Shown one piece after another: positions 42,814 through 51,250 of a stretch of 64,000 nucleotides of DNA. The notes under the pieces were generated by a model. It was not told the origin of the DNA, did not search any database, and worked only from the letters and a program-made list of their open reading frames with translations. The translations under genes and the position numbers were made by a program. The stretch lies in NCBI RefSeq assembly GCF_009498455.1, contig NZ_CP045644.1:6575001-6639000 (forward strand), written 5' to 3'. The DNA is from Variovorax paradoxus. Lineage in GTDB: Bacteria; Pseudomonadota; Gammaproteobacteria; Burkholderiales; Burkholderiaceae_C. Within the stretch, counting starts at the first letter, position 1; every line of letters begins with the position of its first letter.

Positions 42814-44016
42814 ATGAAGCGCTCGGACTGGACCCGGGGCAACGCGGCGCAGTTGCTGGAAAACGGCGACGCCTTCTTTCCGCGCGTCTTCGAGGCCCTG
42901 GGCCAGGCCCGGCAGCTGGCCTTGCTGGAAACCTTCATCCTCAAGGATGACAAGGTCGGCCGGGCCCTGTGCGACGCGCTGTGCGGGTGCGCCGGGCGCG
43001 GCGTGCGCACCGTGCTCACGATCGACGGCTTCGGCTCGCCCGGGCTCTCCGAGGGCTTCCTCGGCCGGCTCACCGGGGCCGGCGTGCAGGTGCGCATCTT
43101 CGACCCGGGCCGCTCGCTCTTCGGCCAGCAGCTGAACCTGCTGCGGCGCATGCACCGCAAGCTGGTGGTGGTGGACGACGCCGTGGCCTTCGTCGGCGGC
43201 ATCAACTTCTGCGCCGACCAGCTGCTGGACTTCGGCGAGATGGCCAAGCAGGACTACGCGGTGGAGCTGCGCGGGCCGATCGTCGGGCGCATCCGCGCCT
43301 TCATGCAACGCACGGCGAACACCGACGGGGCCCCGCCGCGGGCCCCGGTGGCAAGGGCGAGCACGGCCGCCGTGCTGTTCGCGGCCCGCGACGACAAGGC
43401 CTCGCCCGACGGCATCGAGAAGATCTACCGGCAGGCGATTCGCACGGCGCGCTCGCGCGTGTGCATCGCCAACGCCTATTTCTTTCCGGGCTACCGCCTC
43501 TTTCGCGACCTGTGCCGCGCGGCCGGGCGCGGCGTGGAGGTGAAGCTATTCCTGCAGGGCATGCCCGACATGAAGTCGGTGCGCTTTGCCGCGCGGCTGC
43601 TCTACGGCCACCTGCTGCGCGCGGGCGTCGAGGTGCACGAGTACTGCGCCCGGCCGATGCACGGCAAGATCGCAATCGTGGACGACGGCTGGGCCACCGT
43701 CGGCTCCAGCAACCTCGACCCGCTGAGCCTGGCGCTCAACATGGAGGCCAACGTGGTCGTGATCAGCCGGTCGTTCAATGCCCAGGTGGCCGCGCGCCTC
43801 GCCATGCTGGAAACCCACTGCGAGCCCGTGCGCCAGGACACGTTGCCGTTCTGGAACCGGTGGCCGCCGCTGGGCAGTTTCATCGTGTTCCATGTGCTGC
43901 GCTGGGTCTCGCGCGTGGGCGCTTGGCTGCCGCGCCGGCCGCAGCGCGTGAAGGCCCTGGGCGGCCGCGCAGACGCCGGACAGGGCCCTCGCCACCGTGC
44001 GCCGCCGCTGCGGTGA
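42814..44016 (+). CDS. clsB: Cardiolipin synthase B-type phospholipase D protein
   Basis: A 400-residue PLD-superfamily enzyme with two HKD motifs, MHRKLVVVDDAVAFVGGIN near residue 110 and MHGKIAIVDDGWATVGSSN near residue 280. This single-chain layout without N-terminal membrane helices matches ClsB, which makes cardiolipin from phosphatidylglycerol. The start ATG at 42814 follows a small-protein gene. A basic C-terminal tail (RRPQRVKALGG) may bind the membrane. Confidence 0.9.
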   Translation: MKRSDWTRGNAAQLLENGDAFFPRVFEALGQARQLALLETFILKDDKVGRALCDALCGCAGRGVRTVLTIDGFGSPGLSEGFLGRLTGAGVQVRIFDPGRSLFGQQLNLLRRMHRKLVVVDDAVAFVGGINFCADQLLDFGEMAKQDYAVELRGPIVGRIRAFMQRTANTDGAPPRAPVARASTAAVLFAARDDKASPDGIEKIYRQAIRTARSRVCIANAYFFPGYRLFRDLCRAAGRGVEVKLFLQGMPDMKSVRFAARLLYGHLLRAGVEVHEYCARPMHGKIAIVDDGWATVGSSNLDPLSLALNMEANVVVISRSFNAQVAARLAMLETHCEPVRQDTLPFWNRWPPLGSFIVFHVLRWVSRVGAWLPRRPQRVKALGGRADAGQGPRHRAPPLR

Positions 44017-44050
44017 CGCGCGCGCACCGCCCGTGCGCCCGGGCCCGTGT

Positions 44051-44368
44051 CTAGGCGCAGGTGTTGACGACGATGCGCAGCACCTCGACGCGCTCGGGCA
44101 GTTCGATGAGGAACTCCGGGTCGCGCGGCAGGTGGTGCACCGCGTTCGGATCGCCCCCGGTGAACGCGCGCATGGCCGCCACGTCGCGCCAGTAGGAGGT
44201 GGTGACGAACTCGGTCTCGGTGGCGCGGTCTTCGCGGAACAGCTGCACCGCGAGGGCCGTCTTGAGCAGCGGCGGAATGCCTTCCACCTGCAGGTAGCGC
44301 TCGTAGGCGTCGGCGCGGTCGCGCACGACGCGGCCGCGCCAGATGCGCGCGATCGTGGCGGCGCTCAT
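44051..44368 (-). CDS. Dimeric alpha/beta-barrel (ABM-like) protein
   Basis: A 105-residue protein of the antibiotic biosynthesis monooxygenase-like ferredoxin fold (RIWRGRVVRDRADAYERYL, then FVTTSYWRDVAAMRAFTG). Such proteins work as dimers, often on quinones or heme-like rings. It is translationally coupled (ATGA) to the alpha/beta hydrolase upstream, so the two may act on the same small molecule. Confidence 0.8.
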   Translation of the reverse strand: MSAATIARIWRGRVVRDRADAYERYLQVEGIPPLLKTALAVQLFREDRATETEFVTTSYWRDVAAMRAFTGGDPNAVHHLPRDPEFLIELPERVEVLRIVVNTCA

Positions 44369-45321
44369 ACCGGCACCCCTTCGATCGTCCGGGCCGAGGG
44401 CACCGGCAGATGCCGCTCCAGGAAGTCGCGCAGCCGCGGCAGCACCTCGGCCAGGTGCGTCTCGAGCAGCCAGTGCCCGCCATCGTCGAACGAATGGAAC
44501 TGCGCGTCCGGCAGGTCGCGCAGGTAGGCGCGGCCGGCCTCGATCGGCATGTAGCCGTCCTGCGGTCCCCACAGGATCAGCGTGGGCGGGCGGTAGGTGC
44601 GCAGGTACTCCTGGTAGCGGGGAAACCATCGCAGGTTCTCCTTGAGCCCCTTCATGAGGCCCAGCGCAATGCCGCGCCGCGCGGGCGTGTTCATCAACTG
44701 CCAGTGAAGGCGCCAGAGATCGGGCGCGAGCCGCGGGGCGACGCGCGACGCCACCTCGCCGATGAACTCTTCGCGAAAGCCTTCTTCGCTCACGGCGCGC
44801 TCCAGCACCGCGAGGTGGGCGGGACTCGGGTCGTTCCAGTACGCCTGGATGGCGGCGTACTTCGGTCCCAGCGTGTCTTCGTAGATGTCGCCGTTCTGGA
44901 TGATCAGCGCCGTCACGCGCCCGGAACGCCGGATCGCGTGACGCAGGCCGATCTGCGAGCCGTAGTCGTGCAGGTACAGCGCGTAGCGGCGCAGTTCAAG
45001 TGCGGCAGTGAAGCGGTCGAGAAAGTCCGCGTAGCCGTCGAAGTCGTACGTGAAATGTTCATCGGGCGTGCCGCTGTAGCCGAAGCCCGGGAAATCGGGC
45101 GCCACCACGCGCCAGCGGTCCGCCAGCGCGGGCATCAGCGCGCGGTACTGGTACGAAGAGCAGGGGTAACCGTGCGGCAGCAGCAGAACGGGCGCCCCCA
45201 CCGGGCCGGCCACGCGGTAGAAGACCTCGACGCCGTCGATCTGCAACGTGCGGTGCGTCACCGCGGTCGTGCCGGCGGCCGCCGATGCAGGCGCCGCACG
45301 CGCGCCCGCCGGGGCGCTCAT
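44365..45321 (-). CDS. Alpha/beta hydrolase with an aspartate nucleophile (dehalogenase/epoxide-hydrolase type)
   Basis: A 318-residue alpha/beta hydrolase. The oxyanion segment is LLPHGYPCSSYQYR. The nucleophile elbow reads LHDYGSQIG with Asp where esterases have Ser, the state seen in haloalkane dehalogenases and epoxide hydrolases. The acid (GPQDGYMP) and the catalytic His (FDDGGHWLLE) follow. The N-terminal alanine-rich 20 residues are probably disordered. The gene overlaps its neighbours on both sides by four bases. Confidence 0.85.
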   Translation of the reverse strand: MSAPAGARAAPASAAAGTTAVTHRTLQIDGVEVFYRVAGPVGAPVLLLPHGYPCSSYQYRALMPALADRWRVVAPDFPGFGYSGTPDEHFTYDFDGYADFLDRFTAALELRRYALYLHDYGSQIGLRHAIRRSGRVTALIIQNGDIYEDTLGPKYAAIQAYWNDPSPAHLAVLERAVSEEGFREEFIGEVASRVAPRLAPDLWRLHWQLMNTPARRGIALGLMKGLKENLRWFPRYQEYLRTYRPPTLILWGPQDGYMPIEAGRAYLRDLPDAQFHSFDDGGHWLLETHLAEVLPRLRDFLERHLPVPSARTIEGVPV

Positions 45322-45542
45322 GGCCTCGTGCCGCCGCCCCGGCGGGACTGGCTCTGGTTGCCGCTGCCGAGCTGGCTTTCACGGTCGTGGCGGCTTTCGG
45401 GCGTGCGGCGCGGCTCGTTGCGCGGCGTGAGGGGCTGGTGGCCGGCCTTGTTGTGGTCGGCGGAGCGGTTCTCGCGGCCTTCGTCGTCGTTCGGGTCGTT
45501 CGGGTCGTTCGGGTCATTCTTTGGGGGATTGGGATTCGCCAT
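45318..45542 (-). CDS. Small hydrophilic protein with NDP repeats
   Basis: A 74-residue, highly charged protein that begins MANPNPPK and contains four tandem Asn-Asp-Pro units made by a nine-base DNA repeat (about 45483-45516). The rest is rich in N, R, S, Q and E and should be disordered. AGGAG precedes the ATG at 45542. The stop overlaps the hydrolase start, so it heads a three-gene unit. It resembles small stress-induced hydrophilic proteins; function is unknown. Confidence 0.65.
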   Translation of the reverse strand: MANPNPPKNDPNDPNDPNDDEGRENRSADHNKAGHQPLTPRNEPRRTPESRHDRESQLGSGNQSQSRRGGGTRP

Positions 45543-45738
45543 CTCGGCTCCTTGAAATCGTGAGAAGTGCAAAGGCAAAGGGAGAGAGGCTTCTTTGTGG
45601 TCCCGCGCGCCGCGCGCGCATGTGGGAGGAGGCCGACCCCGGCTGTCGTCCTCGCCGCGCGACGCCGCGCGACGCAACAACAGCCCGGCCGCGCCAGCGC
45701 GCCACGTACTGCGTTTCCTACGCTGCAGGTCGCCCATC

Positions 45739-45768
45739 CCTGACAACACGCCGCCCCGACCTGCCTAG
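45739..45768 (+). promoter_or_regulatory. Candidate stress-type promoter (CTGACA-N20-CTAG)
   Basis: CCTGACA at 45739 and CTAGTCT beginning at 45765 have the same spacing as at 42547. CTAGTCT with TGC before it resembles an RpoS-type extended -10. The secreted-protein ATG lies 71 bases downstream. Confidence 0.45.
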
Positions 45769-45838
45769 TCTGCGCAAGGTCAGCCATGAGATTTGCAATC
45801 CGGCGCTCGGCAGCTGGCATCTTCCTTTGGAGACCACC

Positions 45839-46153
45839 ATGACCCTCTCACGTCTTTCCACGCTCCTGGCTTCCGGCACCCTCGTCCTGGCGGGCGTGGC
45901 TTTCGCCCAAGGCAATCCGCCCACGACGGCACCCGCCAATCCCGCCACCGGGGCCGGGCAGCAAAGTCCCACGGGCGGCCCGATGGGCACCACCGGCACG
46001 ACGCCGCAGAACACGCAGAGCGGCAGCACCATGTCGTCGCCGCCGAGCACCGGCAGCACGGGTTCTAGCACGATGAACACACCCGCCCCCAGCACCGATT
46101 CGACGACCATGGCCGCCAACGAGCCGCGGCCTGCGCGTGCCGACCGCAACTGA
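45839..46153 (+). CDS. Exported Ser/Thr/Pro/Gly-rich protein
   Basis: A 104-residue protein with a signal peptide (1 to about 24, ending AFAQ) and a low-complexity mature chain of T, P, S, G and A, which should be disordered in the periplasm or on the surface. GGAG precedes the ATG. The 3' end lies just before, or overlaps, the start of the L,D-transpeptidase gene, so the two are probably one transcript. Confidence 0.7.
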   Translation: MTLSRLSTLLASGTLVLAGVAFAQGNPPTTAPANPATGAGQQSPTGGPMGTTGTTPQNTQSGSTMSSPPSTGSTGSSTMNTPAPSTDSTTMAANEPRPARADRN

Positions 46154-46184
46154 GCCCGGCGGGCGGCCTGCGGCATCGCCGCCC

Positions 46185-46823
46185 GTGAAGCGCGCGACCC
46201 CGTTCAGGGTCGCGTCGTTCGCGGGGGTGGTGCTGGCCGTGGCGCTGGCGGGCCTGCCGCCGCAGCCCGCCAGCGCCGGGCCGCTCCCCGCGGCTGAACA
46301 GTTCGCCCAGGCGGCCGCTGCCGCCGGCGACAACCTGGCGCAGCCCTTTGCCGTCATCGACAAGACGGCCGCGCGCCTGTACCTGTTCGACGGCAAGGGG
46401 CGCATGACCGCGTCGTCGCCCGTGCTGCTCGGCTTGGCGCGCGGCGACGATTCGGTCCCCGGCATCGGCACGCGGCCCATGGCCGATATCCGCGCCGAGG
46501 AGCGCACGACGCCCGCGGGGCGCTTCAACGCCGAACCGGGCACCAACACGGCAGGCGAAGACATCACCTGGATCGACTACGACGCCGCGATCTCGATGCA
46601 CCGCGTGCGCGCCACGAACAAGAGCGAGCAGCGGCTGCAGCGGCTCGCCTCCGCTACCGTGAGCGACAACCGCATCTCGTACGGCTGCATCAACGTGCCG
46701 GCCGCGTTCTACGACCGGCATGTGAAGCCGATGTTCGCGAGCCGGGGGCGCGCGGTCTATGTGCTGCCCGAGGTGGCGTCGCTCGACGCGCGGTTTCCGT
46801 TCCTGCGGGCGGCCGGCAACTGA
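46185..46823 (+). CDS. YkuD-type L,D-transpeptidase-like exported protein
   Basis: A 212-residue protein with a signal peptide beginning KRATPFRVASF and ending PASAG. The YkuD core shows FAVIDKTAARLYLFD, the catalytic region SDNRISYGCINVP with the nucleophile Cys, and a preceding SMHRV histidine. The usual Arg after the Cys is Asn. It should act on peptidoglycan stem peptides. I use GTG at 46185 because it starts the signal peptide; GTG at 46137 overlaps the previous gene and would add 16 residues. Confidence 0.8.
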   Translation: MKRATPFRVASFAGVVLAVALAGLPPQPASAGPLPAAEQFAQAAAAAGDNLAQPFAVIDKTAARLYLFDGKGRMTASSPVLLGLARGDDSVPGIGTRPMADIRAEERTTPAGRFNAEPGTNTAGEDITWIDYDAAISMHRVRATNKSEQRLQRLASATVSDNRISYGCINVPAAFYDRHVKPMFASRGRAVYVLPEVASLDARFPFLRAAGN

Positions 46824-46841
46824 GGGGCGCAGGCCTTCGGC

Positions 46842-47618
46842 CTAGGGTGCCGGCGGCGCCTCGGCAGCGGCGGGCTCGCGCGGCAGCTCGTACAGGAAGA
46901 AAGGCGGCGCGTCGGGCCGGCTGCGCTGCAGCAGCGGCTTGGCCACGTTGTAGACGGGCACGCCGCTGATCGTGCGCCCCTGCGGCGTGCCCCGGTGCGC
47001 ATGGCCGTGGAACACCGCATCGATCGGATAGCGCACCAGCGGGTCTTCCAACCGGCTGCTGCCCAGGAACGGATAGATCTCCACCGGCTCGCCTTCGACC
47101 GTGCCGACCACGGGCGCGTAGTGCAGCAGCGCGATGCGCCGCCGCGTGCGCAGCTTGGCCAGCGCCGATTCGAGCTTCATCGCCTCGTTCAGCGCCTCCT
47201 GCACGAACAGCTTGATCGCGGGCTCACCCCACGCGCCCAGCGCGCCGCGGCCGAAGCCGCCGCCGAAGCCTTTCACGCCCGCGATGCCCACGCCTTCGAT
47301 CTCGCACACCGAGCCGTCGAGCACGCGCACGCCGGCGTGCGCAAGCGTGGAGGTCACCACTTCGGGCGTGCCCGATTCGTAGTCGTGGTTGCCCAGCACG
47401 GCGACGATGGGAATGTGCACCGCGCCCAGTTCCTCGGCGAGCACGCGGGCTTCTTCTTCGGTGCCGTAGTCGGTCAGGTCGCCGCACAGCAGCAGCGCGT
47501 CGGCTTCTTCGTTCGCCTGCGCGAACAGGCTGCGCAAGGTGCCGCCGGCATCCTTCTGGACATGTATGTCGCCGACGGCGGCGAAGCGGATGTGGGAGGA
47601 GGATTTGGGCGTGGGCAT
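46842..47618 (-). CDS. Metallophosphoesterase
   Basis: A 258-residue calcineurin-like phosphoesterase with all metal-binding motifs: AAVGDIH, LLCGDLTDYG, VLGNHDYE, LLHYAPV and FHGHAHRG. It cleaves phosphoester bonds; the natural substrate is not evident. No signal peptide is present, so it is cytoplasmic. It is a single gene, converging on the L,D-transpeptidase gene. Confidence 0.9.
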   Translation of the reverse strand: MPTPKSSSHIRFAAVGDIHVQKDAGGTLRSLFAQANEEADALLLCGDLTDYGTEEEARVLAEELGAVHIPIVAVLGNHDYESGTPEVVTSTLAHAGVRVLDGSVCEIEGVGIAGVKGFGGGFGRGALGAWGEPAIKLFVQEALNEAMKLESALAKLRTRRRIALLHYAPVVGTVEGEPVEIYPFLGSSRLEDPLVRYPIDAVFHGHAHRGTPQGRTISGVPVYNVAKPLLQRSRPDAPPFFLYELPREPAAAEAPPAP

Positions 47619-47779
47619 GGGTGATCCGGTCGATGGCGCTTCAAACGTGGGAACCAGCCTGTACCCCGCCGCGCGCGGCCGTCATCGGCCTCCTCCCGCA
47701 GCGGCTGTAGGCGCCTGCCGACGCGCGATGGGGCCGTTGGCTTTGCCCTTGCGCAGCCTAGTGGCGCGACCTTTCATGC

Positions 47780-48679
47780 ATGCCATCCACCACCACGCTC
47801 GCCCCTTCGCTCGAGGAAGAAGTTCCGCCCCGCGTGGCCGATTTCTACCGACAGAGCCTGCGTGCCCTGCGCGATGCGGGCATTCCCTTCCTGGTGGGCG
47901 GCGCCTTTTCGCTGGCCTGCTACACGGGCATCCGCCGCGTGACGAAAGACCTGGACCTGTTCATCCTGCGCGAAGACTTCGAGCGCATCGCGCAGTTGAT
48001 GCAGCAGCACGGCTGGCGCACCGAACTCACCTATCCGCACTGGCTGGCCAAGGTGTACGACGGCGATGCGTTCATCGACCTGATCTTCAACTCTGGCAAC
48101 GGCGTGACGCCGGTCGATGCGCGCTGGTTCCACGGCAACTGCCGCGCCGACGTTCTGGGCGTGCCGGTGCTGGTGGCCAACGTCGAGGACAGCCTGCTGT
48201 CCAAGGCCTTCATCATGGAGCGCGAGCGCTACGACGGCGGCGACATCGCCCACCTGCTGCTGGCCCGCGCCGATCGGCTCGACTGGGCCAGCCTGCTGGA
48301 GCGCTTCGGCCCGCACTGGCGCGTGCTGCTCACGCACCTCACGCTGTTTGGCTACATCTACCCCGGGGAGCGCCACCGCATTCCCGACTGGGTGATGGCC
48401 CGCCTGATCGATCGCCTCACCGACGAAATGCACGGCCCGCCGGCACCATCGCAGCGCCAGGTGTGCGCAGGCACCCTGCTGTCGCGCGAGCAGTACCTGC
48501 ACGATGTCGAACAGGCCGGCTACGTCGACGTGCGCCTCACGCCGGCCAGCGGCATGACGGAACGCGACGTGGCGGTGTGGACGCGGGACATCGATCACGC
48601 TCCCGCAGCGCCGCGTGACCCCGCCGCCCCCACTGATGACAGGGAGCAACCCCATGTAGGAGGTTCCCATGGACGATGA
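47780..48679 (+). CDS. Nucleotidyltransferase-fold protein
   Basis: A 299-residue protein with the minimal nucleotidyltransferase signature LVGGAFSLACYTG followed by TKDLDLFI (Asp-x-Asp) and a later Asp in IDLIF. Similar folds occur in AbiEii/MNT toxins and aminoglycoside-type transferases, but no antitoxin partner is adjacent. A charged tail after about residue 265 is disordered. It overlaps the next start by 11 bases, suggesting coupling. Confidence 0.8.
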   Translation: MPSTTTLAPSLEEEVPPRVADFYRQSLRALRDAGIPFLVGGAFSLACYTGIRRVTKDLDLFILREDFERIAQLMQQHGWRTELTYPHWLAKVYDGDAFIDLIFNSGNGVTPVDARWFHGNCRADVLGVPVLVANVEDSLLSKAFIMERERYDGGDIAHLLLARADRLDWASLLERFGPHWRVLLTHLTLFGYIYPGERHRIPDWVMARLIDRLTDEMHGPPAPSQRQVCAGTLLSREQYLHDVEQAGYVDVRLTPASGMTERDVAVWTRDIDHAPAAPRDPAAPTDDREQPHVGGSHGR

Positions 48680-49013
48680 CAACCTGTGGCGCATCGAAGA
48701 ACAGTTCTGGTCCGCGGGCCTGGACTTCTACGAACAGCACCTGGCGGAACATGCGCTGATGGTGTTCCCCGCCCCCGCGGGCGTGCTGGATCGCGCGGCG
48801 ACGCTGGCGTCGATCCAGTCCGGCAGCCGCTGGGTCCACGCCAATTTCGAAAAGCGGCAACTGCTGCGGCCCACCGACCACGTGGCCGTGCTGGTCTATT
48901 CGGTGACGGCGTCGCGGCATGAAGGCGTGGCCTACCGCGCGTTGTGCAGCTCGACGTACGTGAAGCAAGGCGATGCGTGGCTGCTGAGCTTGCACCACCA
49001 GACGCCGCAGTGA
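48669..49013 (+). CDS. NTF2-like (DUF4440/SnoaL-like) protein
   Basis: A 114-residue cone-shaped NTF2-like protein with IEEQFWSAGLDFYEQHL at the N-terminus and a final beta strand CSSTYVKQGDAWLLSLHHQ. A very strong TAGGAGG site lies in the 3' end of the preceding gene. The family includes small isomerases and binding proteins; no catalytic assignment is possible. Confidence 0.8.
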   Translation: MDDDNLWRIEEQFWSAGLDFYEQHLAEHALMVFPAPAGVLDRAATLASIQSGSRWVHANFEKRQLLRPTDHVAVLVYSVTASRHEGVAYRALCSSTYVKQGDAWLLSLHHQTPQ

Positions 49014-49108
49014 GGAGATCGCCCGGCGCGCCTCGTGCGCCTCGCGTGCATCGCGCGCAGGCGACACCCGTGCGTGCTTCCTTTGCACCACCGGCTTTTC
49101 GGTGGTTG

Positions 49109-49138
49109 TCCTACAGATCGGGCCGCGCAGAAGACTAG
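49109..49138 (+). promoter_or_regulatory. Candidate stress-type promoter, related to those at 42547 and 45739
   Basis: TCCTACAG and CTAG (49135) keep the 30-base frame of the other two copies, with CCTACA in place of CTGACA. The CBS-protein ATG is 90 bases downstream. A small hairpin (49087-49106, seven-base stem) sits just upstream and may end the previous transcript. Confidence 0.35.
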
Positions 49139-49227
49139 ACCTGTACCTGCACCGGCCCGGGCCGTGTGCGCCCCGATTCATTGCCGCCGACTGCGGCGCC
49201 CCACTCTCTTTTTTCAAAGGATTCCAG

Positions 49228-49653
49228 ATGCGAAAAGTCAACGCTGTGATGACCCGCGATGTCGAGGTCATCAGTCCCGACGCCACCATCGCCGAAGCGG
49301 CCCGACGCATGCGCGACGGCGACTTCGGGATGATGCCCGTGGGCGAGAACGACCGCATGATCGGCGCGATCTCGGACCGGGACATCGCCATCCGCGGCAT
49401 CGCCGAGGGACACGACGGCAACGCCAAGGTGCGCGACGTCATGTCGGACGGCATCCGCTGGGCCTACGAGGACGACGCCGTCGATCATGCGGCGCAGCTC
49501 ATGGCCGAGCACCAGGTCCGGCGCCTGCCCATCGTCGACCGCGACAAGCGGCTCGTGGGCATCCTGGCGCTGGCCGATGTCGCGGTGAAGGAGCGCAAGG
49601 CCAAGCCGGCCACCGAAGCGCTGTGCGGCATCTCGCAACCCGTCGAGGCCTGA
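49228..49653 (+). CDS. CBS-domain protein
   Basis: A 141-residue tandem CBS protein: first domain about 8-62 (VEVISPDATIAEAARRM, ISDRDIAIRG), second about 72-128 (AAQLMAEHQVRRLPIVD, LVGILALADVA). These motifs match the corresponding ones of the CBS protein at 24184, so the two are paralogues. AAAGGA is eight bases before the ATG. Neighbouring stress-like genes and the candidate CTAG promoter suggest expression under stress. Confidence 0.9.
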   Translation: MRKVNAVMTRDVEVISPDATIAEAARRMRDGDFGMMPVGENDRMIGAISDRDIAIRGIAEGHDGNAKVRDVMSDGIRWAYEDDAVDHAAQLMAEHQVRRLPIVDRDKRLVGILALADVAVKERKAKPATEALCGISQPVEA

Positions 49654-49711
49654 GAAGGTCCCGCACCACCGTTTCCTTCCCTTCCCTTCTGTCTTTCCCG
49701 GAGGATCTGCC

Positions 49712-50296
49712 ATGCACGTCGCACCTTCCCGCCTGCTTGCAGCCGCTGCCATCGCGTCCACCCTCGCCGTGACCGGCTGCACGGTCACCCGCCCCACCGG
49801 AGCGGCGAACGACGTCCCGGCGTCGTCGGCATCGGCCATCGACGCCCAGGTCGATGCGTCGCTGTCCAGGCTCTATGACACCGTTGCCGGTTCGCGCGCG
49901 ATGGTCGCGGGCGCCCAGGGCGTGCTGGTCTTTCCTTCCGTGGTCGGCGGCAGCCTGGGTGTCGGGGCCGAATACGGGCGCGGCGCCCTGCGCACCGGTG
50001 GCCGCACGCAGGCCTACTACAGCACGACCGCCGGCTCCATCGGCTTCCAGGCCGGAGCCCAGTCGAAGGCCGTCTTCTACGTGTTCAATTCCAAGGAGGC
50101 ACTGGACAAGTTCCGCCAGAACCGCGGCTGGACCGTGGGCGCCGACGCGACCGTCGCGCTGGCACGCTACGGCGCCAACGGCGTCATCGACACGAGCACC
50201 TTCCGGCAGCCCGTGGTCGCTTTCGTGATGACCAATGTGGGGCTGGAAGCCGGTGCCTCGGTGCAGGGCGCGAAGGTGACGGAAATCCGGCCTTGA
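49712..50296 (+). CDS. SYLF-domain lipoprotein (BPSL1445 family)
   Basis: A 194-residue lipoprotein (lipobox AVTGC) with a SYLF/YSC84-like lipid-binding domain: [37 protein letters not shown] and [13 protein letters not shown]. Homologues in Burkholderia are exported lipoproteins of unknown role. GGAGG precedes the ATG. The last bases overlap the start of the arginase-like gene. Confidence 0.88.
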   Translation: MHVAPSRLLAAAAIASTLAVTGCTVTRPTGAANDVPASSASAIDAQVDASLSRLYDTVAGSRAMVAGAQGVLVFPSVVGGSLGVGAEYGRGALRTGGRTQAYYSTTAGSIGFQAGAQSKAVFYVFNSKEALDKFRQNRGWTVGADATVALARYGANGVIDTSTFRQPVVAFVMTNVGLEAGASVQGAKVTEIRP

Positions 50297-51204
50297 GCCT
50301 TGCGATGGGCTTGCCGACGCTGCGCCCTGCCATTGTCGAAGCCCCGTCCACGCTGGGCCTGGCAACGGACGGGGTGGAGCGCTTGCCCGACCGGCTCCTT
50401 GCACTCGGCCTGGCGCGGCGTCTCCATGCACGCCGCGCCGGCCGGCTGGCGGTGCCGGCGAAGAACCCCACGCCCGATCCCGAGACGGGTACGTTGAATG
50501 CCAGCGCCATCGCGGCGTGGTCGCCCCGGCTCGCCGACGCGGTGGAAGCGGTGCTGGACGCGGGCGAATTTCCGATCGTTCTGGGCGGTGATTGCACGGT
50601 CGTGCTGGGCTCCATGCTCGCGCTGCGACGGCGGGGCCGCTACGGCCTGTTCTTCATCGACGGCAATGCCGATTTCTTCCAGCCCGAGGCGGAACCTCAC
50701 GGCGAAGGCGCATCGATGGACCTGGCCTTCGTCACCGGCCACGGCCCGCCGCAGCTCACCGACATCGAAGGTCGCGGTCCGCTGGTCCGTCCCGAAGACG
50801 CGGTCGCATTCGCCTACCGCGATCACAAGGACCAGGAAGACTACGGAAGCCAGCCGCTCCCCCAGGAACTCAAGGCGATCGACCTTCCCGCCGTGCGCGC
50901 CATGGGCATCGAGGCCGCCGCGCGCGACGCGGTGGCGCACCTGACGCGAGCGGAACTGGACGGCTTCTTCATCCATCTGGACGCCGACTGTCTCGACGAC
51001 GCCCTCATGCCAGCCGTCGATTTCCGCGTGCCGGGCGGGTTGTCGTGGGACGAACTGGCGACCGCGCTCCGGGTGGCCCTGGCGAGCGGCAAGGCCGTCG
51101 GCCTGGAGGTCACCATCTACAACCCCCGCCTGGATGCGGACGGCAGCGCGGGGCGCGGCCTGGTCGACGTGCTGGCGGCGGCGTTCGGAACAGCAGCGTC
51201 CTGA
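50293..51204 (+). CDS. Arginase/agmatinase-superfamily protein with altered metal site
   Basis: A 303-residue ureohydrolase-fold protein. Motifs are [19 protein letters not shown] and HLDADCLDD. In canonical arginases the first is GGDHS and the second DAHxD; here a metal-binding His is Cys and the next is Asn, while the DxDxxD triad is intact. A GGDC variant is known in some family members, the Asn is less usual. Start is TTG at 50293 overlapping the previous stop (TTGA); ATG at 50305 is the alternative. Substrate unknown. Confidence 0.82.
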   Translation: MSLAMGLPTLRPAIVEAPSTLGLATDGVERLPDRLLALGLARRLHARRAGRLAVPAKNPTPDPETGTLNASAIAAWSPRLADAVEAVLDAGEFPIVLGGDCTVVLGSMLALRRRGRYGLFFIDGNADFFQPEAEPHGEGASMDLAFVTGHGPPQLTDIEGRGPLVRPEDAVAFAYRDHKDQEDYGSQPLPQELKAIDLPAVRAMGIEAAARDAVAHLTRAELDGFFIHLDADCLDDALMPAVDFRVPGGLSWDELATALRVALASGKAVGLEVTIYNPRLDADGSAGRGLVDVLAAAFGTAAS

Positions 51205-51250
51205 AAAGCCCGTGGTCGCCTCGGCTGTGCGCCGAAGGCTCCGCGTCCCC

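Noticed and set aside
47676..47779. A fourth CTGACA-N20-CTAG promoter before the nucleotidyltransferase gene
   Set aside because: CTAG is present at 47756 but nothing like CTGACA lies at the required distance.
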